Positions 1 to 7,150 of a stretch of DNA of 8,626 nt are shown piece by piece; within the stretch, counting starts at the first letter, position 1, and every line of letters starts with the position of its first letter. A model generated the notes under the pieces. It had not been told where the DNA came from. It did no database searches and was given only the letters and a program-made list of their open reading frames with translations. Origin of the DNA: Ruminococcus callidus (GTDB lineage: Bacteria > Bacillota > Clostridia > Oscillospirales > Ruminococcaceae). Both the position numbers and the translations under genes were made by a program. Location: contig NZ_JAJFCK010000066.1 of assembly GCF_020709055.1 (NCBI RefSeq), forward strand, positions 1 through 8,626, written 5' to 3'.

Positions 1-61
1 TATGCAACAAAATTTGCCGAAAAGACACGTGTATACGCTTGTGAAGACAGGTTCTTATTAT

Positions 62-2491
62 TTATTGCGCAGTGTTTTGCAGAACCAGCTGCTTGAGCAG
101 CACCAAGTCCATGCCGTTGACCGTCTGGTCGGCGGACAAGTCAGCAAGCGCCGTCTGCTGCTCTGTCAGTAATTTCTGGTTCAGCAGATACTGCTGCAAG
201 AGTACCAGATCGGTCAGACTGCATATGCCATCCTGATCGATGTCCCCCGAAACAATTTCCGGCTCCGGCTTTGTGCCAGTGGGAAGCAGCAGCTTTTTCA
301 GGAGAACTGTCTGGTCGGAGGCAGTGTAGAGGCAGTACAGCGTATTTTTCTGCGCTTCCAGAAGCGGATGATTGACCATCTCCCGTGCGATGTTATTTCC
401 GGTCTGTTCCCACGTTCCGGTTTCCAGATTCAGTCCATAGAGCGGAAATTCCTCCGGATTCTGTGCATTCATTGCCACATAGAATTTTCCCTCTGCAACA
501 ACCGGAATCATTTGGAACGCACGGTCTTTCATGCCCTCCGGCAGCGCATAAGTCGTGACGGCACCATTCTCCCAGCGGGACACACCGTTTTTTCCGTCTG
601 TCGGCAGAATCCAAACAGCATCGCCGTCTGCCAGCGTGGAAACACTGCCGCACGACTGATCGGAAAGTGCCATGCTCTCCCACGACTCTCCCTGGAAAAC
701 GGCGAGCTTCGGAACACTGTTGTCGTTGAGGTCACGGTATCCCACAAATACCTTGCCGGCTGCCACTTCAATCTCCATGTTGCAGGCATTCTGCGCAATG
801 GCAGAGCCGAGGACAGAAACGGTTTCTGTGGCGGGGTCGTAGCTTGCGCCGTAGAGCACATAGGGATAGGAGCCTGTGGTATACGTGAAATACAGTTTTT
901 TGCCATCCGAGGTCATATCCATGTACTGCGCCAGTTCACTTCCGGCATAGCACTCCGTCCAAGCGCCGGAAGCGGAATCCCACCGGCTCAGATGCAGCAG
1001 ATACTGGTCATCCTGATAGAGCACATAGGGAGTCCCTCCGGCAAACGCGAGCTTGGGATTGTTGATATTCTTGGAAAGCGGTGTGCTCACAGCAGTCAGC
1101 GCATCGTTCTCCAGCTTGTACAAAGAGGCTGCGCCGGAAGACGCAGAGAAAAGATAAAGTTCTCCGTCTGTTCCCTTGGTGAAATCATAGTTGTACTGCC
1201 CGGCGGGCAGTGTTACATTGCTGACTGCCTGCCAAAGCTGTTTCTCAGATACGTCCGCAAACTCGGCGGAAAACGTCAGCGTACCGTTCTCCTGAATCTG
1301 AATGTCACTCAGTGCAATGCCGCTGTTTGTGCCGTCGGAATAGACCAGCGCACCATCTGCCACACCCTTTTGCAAATCCGTTGTCCCGATATAATCGGGC
1401 GCATTTTCTCCGCCGTAGCAGGAACGTGTCAAGTCGCCCTCACCGGCATTCAGTGTGGTTTCATTCGGACGGAACACATAAATTTCGTCGGTGTCGCTTT
1501 TATAGTTCCCGTGTGCTGCGGTATTGACACGATATACCACCATGCCGTCTCCGTAGATCTTCTGATCCAGTTCATCGGAATAGAGTGTGCCACTCCGGCG
1601 ATATTCCACGGCAAAAAATTCGGTGTCGGAAAGCGGCGTTTTCAACAGGTACAGCCGGCTGCCCTCTGATGCCGATGCCGGCTGCAACGTGTAAGTGCCG
1701 TTTGTTGTAATGGTTTCCGCATCCAGCCAGCCGGAGATGGCGTACCGCTGATATGCCAGCGGATATTGCAGGAAATAAGTGGCATAGGACATAATATCCC
1801 ACTGTCCCACCGGGTCGCCGGAGACATCGCTTCTGTGGTAGAGATCCGGATAGCCCATACTGTGCAGGAACTCGTGGCAGAGTGTGCCAATGCCGTTGAA
1901 GAGGGTGGAGTGTACCATACCGTAGCCGTTTTGCAAATTGACATAACCAACGGTTGAACCGTTGATGTTCAATCCGCCCACAAAGAACGCTTTTGCCCAC
2001 AACGGGTCTTTCACCGTGTTCGCCTGTCCATCTACCACAAGAACCACATTGTCCACAAAACCGTCGAAATTGCCGTCCAGCGGAATATCTTCCGGAACAG
2101 GGATATTTTGCAGCATCTCTACGGCATACTGATTATAATCGGTGTACTCCTCCCGGCTCTGCTGGAGAACATAAGGCTGAATCACGCCGTCCTTGAGCTG
2201 CGGGAAATAGGAGGTCACTTTCATTTTGCCGTTGGAAATGGTGTCAATGTACTTGGACAGAGAACGATAGGTGCTGTCGTCGTTGCACATGTTGATCATT
2301 TCCTGCGTGTAGGTCTCCATGAAATTTTTCTCTGAGAGCGGGTCGAACTGGGCAAACAGCACCAAGTTGTGCACTTGCTGTACGCTGCCGTTCGTCTGTG
2401 CAAATGCAGAGAGCCCCGGAATTGCGGTAACGGTCAGAACCAGGCTGAGCAGCACCGCAAGACAAATTCTGCGGAAGTGATGTGATTTCAT
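62..2491 (-). CDS. Secreted M6-family zinc metallopeptidase with C-terminal type I dockerin
   Basis: Exported protease of 809 residues. Residues 1-31 are a signal peptide: basic start, hydrophobic core at about 10-24, and a likely cleavage after A-F-A (29-31). The zinc site is H206-E207-x-x-H210-x-x-G213-x-x-D216, and W231-D-I-M-S-Y236 is the Met-turn region; both match the immune inhibitor A (M6) pattern. D139-G-N-F-D-G-F-V-D147 is the acidic loop usual before the catalytic helix of this family. Residues about 430-740 show seven loosely similar strand-rich repeats, probably a beta-propeller. Residues 749-809 are a dockerin: calcium ligands D750/D752/D754/D761 and D784/S786/D788/D795. A cohesin partner on a scaffold or cell-surface protein is therefore expected. 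The start at 2491 is chosen because AAAGGAG (2507-2501) sits 9 nt upstream and the signal peptide begins there. An in-frame ATG at 2512 would add seven residues but lacks its own ribosome site, and longer starts run through the promoter. It is a single gene, divergent from its neighbour. The substrate is unknown. Confidence 0.93.
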   Translation of the reverse strand: MKSHHFRRICLAVLLSLVLTVTAIPGLSAFAQTNGSVQQVHNLVLFAQFDPLSEKNFMETYTQEMINMCNDDSTYRSLSKYIDTISNGKMKVTSYFPQLKDGVIQPYVLQQSREEYTDYNQYAVEMLQNIPVPEDIPLDGNFDGFVDNVVLVVDGQANTVKDPLWAKAFFVGGLNINGSTVGYVNLQNGYGMVHSTLFNGIGTLCHEFLHSMGYPDLYHRSDVSGDPVGQWDIMSYATYFLQYPLAYQRYAISGWLDAETITTNGTYTLQPASASEGSRLYLLKTPLSDTEFFAVEYRRSGTLYSDELDQKIYGDGMVVYRVNTAAHGNYKSDTDEIYVFRPNETTLNAGEGDLTRSCYGGENAPDYIGTTDLQKGVADGALVYSDGTNSGIALSDIQIQENGTLTFSAEFADVSEKQLWQAVSNVTLPAGQYNYDFTKGTDGELYLFSASSGAASLYKLENDALTAVSTPLSKNINNPKLAFAGGTPYVLYQDDQYLLHLSRWDSASGAWTECYAGSELAQYMDMTSDGKKLYFTYTTGSYPYVLYGASYDPATETVSVLGSAIAQNACNMEIEVAAGKVFVGYRDLNDNSVPKLAVFQGESWESMALSDQSCGSVSTLADGDAVWILPTDGKNGVSRWENGAVTTYALPEGMKDRAFQMIPVVAEGKFYVAMNAQNPEEFPLYGLNLETGTWEQTGNNIAREMVNHPLLEAQKNTLYCLYTASDQTVLLKKLLLPTGTKPEPEIVSGDIDQDGICSLTDLVLLQQYLLNQKLLTEQQTALADLSADQTVNGMDLVLLKQLVLQNTAQ

Positions 2492-2500
2492 TTCAAAATT

Positions 2501-2507
2501 CTCCTTT
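2501..2507 (-). promoter_or_regulatory. Ribosome binding site that fixes the protease start
   Basis: AAAGGAG reads on the minus strand at 2507-2501, 9 nt before the ATG at 2491. It overlaps the codons that follow the alternative ATG at 2512, so only the 2491 start has a properly placed site. Confidence 0.85.
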
Positions 2508-2535
2508 TTCATCAAATTGGGCAATTGCTTATACA

Positions 2536-2565
2536 AGTATACCAAAGAATCTGTGAATCTGTCAA
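2536..2565 (-). promoter_or_regulatory. Promoter of the M6 peptidase gene
   Basis: On the minus strand TTGACA (2565-2560) and TATACT (2541-2536) are separated by 18 nt. TGG directly precedes the -10 box, giving an extended -10 (TGnTATACT). The predicted transcript starts near 2529, leaving a leader of about 38 nt before the ATG. The spacer and the end of the -35 box lie in a perfect tandem 8-bp repeat (GAATCTGT twice on the plus strand, 2547-2562). Confidence 0.8.
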
Positions 2566-2566
2566 G

Positions 2567-2603
2567 TGTATTTGTGGAACAATCCTGTATTTCTGGAAAT
2601 CCT
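2567..2603. repeat. Imperfect tandem direct repeat between two divergent promoters
   Basis: Two copies begin at 2567 and 2586, a 19-bp period. The shared pattern is TGTATTTnTGGAA followed by AATCCT or ATCCT; one base differs in the middle and two are missing from the second copy. The repeat sits immediately upstream of the protease -35 box and about 45 bp upstream of the transporter -35 box. That position would suit a regulator binding as two adjacent units. No regulator can be named. Confidence 0.5.
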
Positions 2604-2647
2604 GACAGCTGCCGAAACAGACACATGTAAAAATTTTCTTGGGAGAA

Positions 2648-2676
2648 TTGACAAAACCACAGAGTTCCAGTATAAT
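2648..2676 (+). promoter_or_regulatory. Promoter of the transporter-TPR operon
   Basis: TTGACA at 2648-2653, a 17-nt spacer and TATAAT at 2671-2676: a full match to the sigma-A consensus at both boxes with ideal spacing. The transcript should begin near 2683, giving a leader of about 37 nt that ends in AAAGGAG (2706-2712), 8 nt before the ATG at 2721. Confidence 0.9.
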
Positions 2677-2720
2677 AATCATGTACAATATGATTGCACT
2701 TTGCAAAAGGAGAATGACAA

Positions 2721-4214
2721 ATGGAACAAACCACAAAAAACAGAGCGACATTTCAATCACGACTCGGATTTATTCTGGTTTCCGCCGGCTGTGCCATCGG
2801 ACTGGGAAACGTCTGGAAATTTCCGTACGTCTGCGGACAAAATGGCGGAGGAGCTTTTCTGCTCCTCTACCTCTTCTGTCTGGTTTTGCTGGGACTGCCC
2901 ATTCTGATGTGCGAATTTGCCATCGGCCGCGGCAGCAACCGCAGCATTGCGCAGGCGCTGAACCAGCTGGAACAGCCCGGCAGCCGGTACCACCTCACCA
3001 AGTACATGGGCATCGCCGGAAACTATCTGCTCATGATGTTCTACACCATGGTGACCGGATGGATGCTGTTTTACGCTTTCCGCTATATCTCCGGCTCCAT
3101 TGATGCTTCCAGCACCGATGCAACCGCAAATGCATTCCAGCAGATGCTGGATTCGCCGGGGTACATGACCCTGTTCGCTGCGCTGGTCATTGTGCTTTGC
3201 ATTGGTGTCTGTGCGCTGGGCCTTCAGAACGGCATTGAAAAAGTAACCAAGGTCATGATGCTTCTGCTCATGGGATTGATGGTAGTTCTGGCGATCAATT
3301 CTCTGCGCCTGGAAGGTGCTGTGGAGGGTCTGAAATTCTATCTGGTGCCGGACTTCGGAAAGCTCTTTGAAAACGGCTTTACCTCTGTTCTGTTCGCTGC
3401 CATGACACAGGCGTTCTTTACCCTGAGCATCGGCATCGGCGCCATGGAGATCTTTGGCAGCTACCTGAAAAAGGATCGCCGGATTCTGGGCGAATCTATC
3501 AATGTCATTATTCTGGACACCGTCGTTGCCGTTGTCGCCGGTCTGATTATCATTCCGGCATGCTTTGCCTACGGTATCCAGCCGGATTCCGGTCCGTCGC
3601 TGCTGTTCATCACCCTCCCCAACGTCTTTCACCATATGGCGGGAAGCCGTATCTGGGGCAGCTGCTTCTTCCTCTTTATGTCTTTCGCTGCACTCTCTAC
3701 AGTAATCGCTGTCTTTGAAAACATCATCACCATGACCGTGGAGCTGGGAAACTGGAGTCGGAAAAAGTCCCTGCTGGTCAATCTGGTGCTGATTTTCGTG
3801 CTGTCTGTTCCGGCGATTCTTGGATTCAACGTGCTCTCCGGTATCCACCCTATGGGCGGTACAAGCACCATCATGGATGCCGAAGACTTCCTGGTGTCCT
3901 CCAACATTCTGCCGCTCGGATCGCTGACCTATGTGCTCTTCTGCGTTCGCAAAAACGGCTGGGGATGGGATGCATTCCTGAACGAGGTAAACACCGGTTC
4001 CGGTTCGAAGCTGCCGGCGTGGATTCGTGGCTATATGACCTATGCTCTGCCGGCGCTGGTATGCCTGATCTACCTCAAGGGCTACTATGATACATTCTCG
4101 CAGAAGAGCCTGCCGGTATTCTGCGCCTGGATGCTGTTCGCCGCAGCACTGCTGGCGCTGATCTTCTGGGCATCCTTCTCCCGCAAAAAATCTCCCTCGA
4201 AACTGGCAAAATAA
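2721..4214 (+). CDS. Sodium-dependent amino-acid type transporter (NSS/SNF family, LeuT-like)
   Basis: Integral membrane symporter of 497 residues, expected to import an amino acid or related amine using the sodium gradient. The N-terminal signature is clear: R14-L-G, then A-I-G-L-G-N (25-30), the unwound part of TM1 that binds sodium and substrate, then W-K-F-P (32-35) and N-G-G-G-A-F (41-46). TM6 carries the second signature, F-F-T-L-S-I-G-I-G (232-240), and TM8 has S326-T327, where LeuT has its Na2-site hydroxyls. About 12 hydrophobic segments are visible, the last at about 467-486, followed by a basic tail. Length is normal for bacterial members. AAAGGAG lies 8 nt before the start. The gene is first in an operon, and its stop codon overlaps the likely ribosome site of the next gene. 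The family is secure; the substrate (tryptophan, tyrosine, leucine or other) cannot be read from sequence alone. Confidence 0.95.
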   Translation: MEQTTKNRATFQSRLGFILVSAGCAIGLGNVWKFPYVCGQNGGGAFLLLYLFCLVLLGLPILMCEFAIGRGSNRSIAQALNQLEQPGSRYHLTKYMGIAGNYLLMMFYTMVTGWMLFYAFRYISGSIDASSTDATANAFQQMLDSPGYMTLFAALVIVLCIGVCALGLQNGIEKVTKVMMLLLMGLMVVLAINSLRLEGAVEGLKFYLVPDFGKLFENGFTSVLFAAMTQAFFTLSIGIGAMEIFGSYLKKDRRILGESINVIILDTVVAVVAGLIIIPACFAYGIQPDSGPSLLFITLPNVFHHMAGSRIWGSCFFLFMSFAALSTVIAVFENIITMTVELGNWSRKKSLLVNLVLIFVLSVPAILGFNVLSGIHPMGGTSTIMDAEDFLVSSNILPLGSLTYVLFCVRKNGWGWDAFLNEVNTGSGSKLPAWIRGYMTYALPALVCLIYLKGYYDTFSQKSLPVFCAWMLFAAALLALIFWASFSRKKSPSKLAK

Positions 4215-4228
4215 AGGTCGTGTAAGGT

Positions 4229-6553
4229 ATGGAAATTTCGCAGACGCTGCAAACGCTGGACGAACTGCTGCACCGGTGCAAACTAGCCGAGGCAGAACAA
4301 TTTCTCCGAGACGCTGTCGCACAGGCGCAGGCATCCGGCGATACGGACACAGAAAAGACGCTGCGCAATGAGCAGATGGGATTCTATCGGGACTGCGGCC
4401 GTTTTCCGGAGATGCTGGAAACGGCTGCGAGCGCACGGGCGCTCTTTGAAAATGCCAGCGAGACAGAAACAATTCCCTATGCGACAACGCTGCTGAACTG
4501 TGCCAACGCCTACCGTGCCGCCGGACAGTATGATGCGGCATTTTCCGCCTATGATACGGTGCAGCATCTCTATGAAAAGCTACTGCCGCCGGATGACGAC
4601 CGTGTCGCCGGATTTTGGAACAATCTGGCACTGCTCTATCAGGAGACGGAGCAGTGGAATGAGTCGTGCCGTTGTCTGGAAACGGCACTGACGCTGGTGC
4701 GAAGCAAACCAAATAATGAGGTGCGGGTGGCAATTTCCAGCACCAACCTTGCCGTATCTCTGCTCCAGCTTTTCCAGACTGAGCGGGCGCTGGAACTGCT
4801 CCGTGAAGCAGACCGAATCCTCGCTGGATGTGCTCCCTCCGACTTTCATTATAGCGCCACGCTCGCCGGATTTGGCGATGCCTACTGGCAGAAAAAGGAA
4901 TACCAGAGGGCAGCGGATTCTTACGAACAGGCACTCTCGGAAATTGAACTGCACATGGGACAGAACAACTTCTATGAGATCGTGCTGGACAAGCTCCGCC
5001 GAACCTACACAGCAATGGGGAAATCACGTCCGAAACTCTCCGGACTGGAACTGTGCCGGCGCTATTATCTGGCGTTTGGCGCACCAATGCTGGAACGGGA
5101 GTTTCCGGAACTTCTTCCCAAGCTGGCAATCGGGCTTGCCGGAGAAGGCTCAGAGTGTCTGGGATATGATGATGCCAATTCCAGAGATCACGACTTCGGC
5201 GCCGGCTTCTGTATCTGGGTGCCGGACGACATACCGGCGGAATCGGTACAGAAGCTGCGGAATGCCTACGCCACGCTCCCCCGCAGTTACTACGGCGTGA
5301 CAAGACAGGAGACGCCGGAGGCAGATGGTCGGGTTGGCGTCTGCCGGATACGTGCCTTTTTCCAGCGCCTTTTGGGAACGGATGGCGTGCCGGAAACGGA
5401 ATCCCAGTGGCTGTCGATCCCGGATGGCATGCTGGCTGCCGCTTGCAGCGGTGCGGTCTTTCGGGATGATGCCGGAACATTTACTGCATACCGCCGCAGG
5501 CTTGCGCTGGGATATCCGGAGGAGGTTCGGCTGCGTTTACTGGCACAGGCTGCCGGACGCATGGCGCAGTGCGGACAGTACAACTATTCCCGCATGCGCA
5601 GCCGTGGCGATCTTGCCACAGCACAGCTTTACTTGGCGGAGTTCTGCCGGAACGCCATGCTTGCGTGGCATCTGCTCCGCCGGAAATATGCACCCTATGA
5701 AAAGTGGCTGCTGCGGAGCACGGCGGAGTTAGAAGGCGGTGCGTGGCTGGCAGAGGAGATTCGCCAGCTGCTTCTGCCGTCGGCGGAAACTTCCGGCAGT
5801 GCGCACATCACCGCCATATGCAGCCGCATGGGAAAGGAGATTGCTGCAATGACTTCAAAAAAACCCTCGGAATATCTGGGCGACATGGCAAGAGAACTTG
5901 CCGCAGAGGCTCAGGCATTGGAAACACACCGTGCCACCGTGGAACGTCTGGCACGGCTTGAATTTGAGACATTTGACACCGTTCAAAACATCGGCGGACG
6001 TGCTGCCTGCCAAGACGACTGGGAGACGTTTTCCATTATGCGCCGCAGCCAATATCTGCCGTGGCCGGAAGAACTGCTGGAGGAATGGCTCGCTGCATTC
6101 GAAACGGCAAAGGCATCCGGCAGAAACCTCATCATGGAAAAGTACGCCCGTATGATGGAACACACAGACCCGGAGAAATATGCCGCTTTCGCAGATCAGC
6201 TGCCGCCGCTGACACCGGAGTTTGTCCAGCTACGGGAGGCGATTATCGCCATTCAGATTCCGTGGATGGAGGAATTTGCGGCGAAATACTCCTATCTCGC
6301 CAAACAGGCCAGAACCATTCACACCGCAGAAGATTCCAAAGCGCAGACCTCCTACGAAACCTACCTCCGTGGAGAATTGTCCGTCTATCCCTTTGACGTA
6401 CTGTACGGCTACGGCAGATGGGTGGTCTCCCTGCATCAGGCGGGTGAAAATCTGGCGTGCCTGACCATGGCGGAAACCGTGCGGGAGTACGGATACGATT
6501 CGCTGGAATCCGCAGAACAGGCGTACCGGAAAAGCAGCCAGCTGTTTTCATAA
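4229..6553 (+). CDS. TPR protein fused to DUF4037 (nucleotidyltransferase-like) and DUF4125 domains
   Basis: Cytoplasmic protein of 774 residues without signal peptide or membrane segment. Residues about 1-265 form six or seven helix pairs of tetratricopeptide type (for example 83-123, 126-162, 165-204, 207-245), a protein-binding scaffold. Residues about 270-490 match my memory of DUF4037. They contain G305-E-G-S-E309, then D314-D315 and S318-R-D-H-D-F-G324; this resembles the G-S ... D-x-D metal site of nucleotidyltransferase-fold enzymes. The helical part that follows (460-497) resembles the substrate-binding half of such enzymes. Residues about 572-765 match DUF4125, with G-G-R-A-A-C-Q-D-D (589-597) and E-K-Y-A-R-M-M-E (637-644). 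No reaction is known to me for either domain; nucleotide transfer to a small molecule, RNA or protein is only a possibility. The start follows the transporter stop by 14 bp. TAAAGG (4212-4217) overlaps that stop at 11-nt spacing, so translation is likely coupled. A terminator follows. Confidence 0.88.
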   Translation: MEISQTLQTLDELLHRCKLAEAEQFLRDAVAQAQASGDTDTEKTLRNEQMGFYRDCGRFPEMLETAASARALFENASETETIPYATTLLNCANAYRAAGQYDAAFSAYDTVQHLYEKLLPPDDDRVAGFWNNLALLYQETEQWNESCRCLETALTLVRSKPNNEVRVAISSTNLAVSLLQLFQTERALELLREADRILAGCAPSDFHYSATLAGFGDAYWQKKEYQRAADSYEQALSEIELHMGQNNFYEIVLDKLRRTYTAMGKSRPKLSGLELCRRYYLAFGAPMLEREFPELLPKLAIGLAGEGSECLGYDDANSRDHDFGAGFCIWVPDDIPAESVQKLRNAYATLPRSYYGVTRQETPEADGRVGVCRIRAFFQRLLGTDGVPETESQWLSIPDGMLAAACSGAVFRDDAGTFTAYRRRLALGYPEEVRLRLLAQAAGRMAQCGQYNYSRMRSRGDLATAQLYLAEFCRNAMLAWHLLRRKYAPYEKWLLRSTAELEGGAWLAEEIRQLLLPSAETSGSAHITAICSRMGKEIAAMTSKKPSEYLGDMARELAAEAQALETHRATVERLARLEFETFDTVQNIGGRAACQDDWETFSIMRRSQYLPWPEELLEEWLAAFETAKASGRNLIMEKYARMMEHTDPEKYAAFADQLPPLTPEFVQLREAIIAIQIPWMEEFAAKYSYLAKQARTIHTAEDSKAQTSYETYLRGELSVYPFDVLYGYGRWVVSLHQAGENLACLTMAETVREYGYDSLESAEQAYRKSSQLFS

Positions 6554-6577
6554 GCTTCATATAGAATCATTTTCACA

Positions 6578-6613
6578 CTGCCGTTTCATCTGTCATGGAA
6601 CGGCAGTTTTTTT
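6578..6613 (+). terminator. Intrinsic terminator of the transporter-TPR operon
   Basis: A 12-bp stem (6578-6589 with 6595-6606, one G-U pair) closes a 5-nt loop and is followed by seven T residues (6607-6613). It begins 25 nt after the stop codon of the TPR gene. Confidence 0.93.
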
Positions 6614-6630
6614 GCATGCAACTATTTTTC

Positions 6631-6659
6631 TTGACATTTCGGCGGGGATATGGTATAAT
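6631..6659 (+). promoter_or_regulatory. Promoter of the marR-MATE operon
   Basis: TTGACA at 6631-6636, a 17-nt spacer and TATAAT at 6654-6659, with TGG just before the -10 box (extended -10). Both boxes are perfect. A promoter this strong suits a unit that is held off by a repressor. The transcript should start near 6666, placing the palindrome at 6674-6687 in the early transcribed region. Confidence 0.9.
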
Positions 6660-6673
6660 GGCTTTCATTATAA

Positions 6674-6687
6674 GTCCGAAATCGGAC
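6674..6687. promoter_or_regulatory. Palindromic operator candidate for the MarR-type regulator
   Basis: GTCCGA-AA-TCGGAC is a perfect inverted repeat with 6-bp arms. It lies 14 nt after the -10 box and 3 nt before the GGAGG ribosome site (6691-6695). A two-base centre is too tight for a good RNA hairpin, so a dimeric DNA-binding protein is the better explanation. Autoregulation by the adjacent MarR product is inferred from family habit, not shown. Confidence 0.65.
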
Positions 6688-6701
6688 AATGGAGGTTTAC
6701 A

Positions 6702-7150
6702 ATGACTGTTTCGGAATTACAGTTACAGTTTATCCGTCTGTACAAAGAGATGGATGCCACATATTACCAGCTGGCAGCTGCACAGGAATTATCTCCAAGT
6801 GAGATGGACATTTATTACACCCTCTGTGTGCTGGGAGATGGCTGCCTGCAGCGGGATATCTGCAACTTGGCGCTGACCAGCAAGCAGACCATTAACTCTG
6901 CTCTGAAAAAATGGAGAAACAGGGCTTTCTTTGGCTGGAATCGGGAAAAGGCAGAGAGAAACACATCTATCTCACTCCGGCAGGCAAGAAGATACAGGAG
7001 CACCGTGTTCGTCCAATCTATCTGGCAGAACAGGCGGTGCTGGCAGAGATGGGCGATCCGGAACAGACACAATTGATCGCCCTCCTGGAAAAATACATCC
7101 GGCTGCTGCAGCAGCGCACCGCCAACCTGCAAAAGGAGGAATTGCAATGA
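6702..7150 (+). pseudogene. MarR-family transcriptional repressor gene, frameshifted
   Basis: The restored product would be 149 residues, a normal MarR length: N-terminal helix, helix-turn-helix with recognition helix T-S-K-Q-T-I-N-S-A-L-K-K, wing with E-S-G-K-G-R-E-K-H-I-Y-L-T-P-A-G, and C-terminal dimer helices. As written, the frame from the ATG at 6702 (GGAGG at 6691-6695, 6-nt spacing) keeps the family sequence for 70 residues. It leaves it after the A6 run at 6906-6911 and ends at 7076 with 54 unrelated residues. The wing and dimer helices continue in the frame from 6911 to the TGA at 7148-7150. One added A would join the two halves. The run lacks a proper heptanucleotide slippery site in this frame (GAAAAAA rather than X-XXY-YYZ), so programmed shifting is not favoured. 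A sequencing error or a true slippage mutation are the main options. The gene overlaps the MATE gene by ATGA, and it likely represses its own operon in the manner of MepR. Confidence 0.85.

Noticed and set aside
1..61. Terminator for the M6 peptidase gene
   Set aside because: Only a short ACACGTGT palindrome (25-32) is visible, with no hairpin followed by a T-tract in the minus direction. The true terminator may lie beyond the window.
368..1669. 433-codon open frame on the plus strand
   Set aside because: It is opposite the M6 peptidase gene, has no ribosome site or promoter, and its translation shows no recognisable domain.
2512..2512. Alternative protease start seven codons upstream
   Set aside because: This ATG has no ribosome site of its own, and the AAAGGAG used by the start at 2491 would fall inside its first codons.
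2757..5480. Very long open frame (907 codons) on the minus strand
   Set aside because: It lies wholly opposite the transporter and TPR genes, both of which have clear family signatures, ribosome sites and a shared promoter. Its translation is rich in His, Arg, Gln and Pro without domain pattern, as expected from the complement of G+C-leaning coding sequence.
6612..6701. In-frame extension of marR upstream of 6702
   Set aside because: It would begin before the -35 box and run through the promoter and operator; the GGAGG site fits only the ATG at 6702.
6906..6911. Programmed -1 ribosomal frameshift in marR
   Set aside because: The zero-frame context is G-AAA-AAA, which does not allow both tRNAs to re-pair after a -1 slip, and I see no strong downstream hairpin. 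A missing A in the sequence or a real mutation is simpler.
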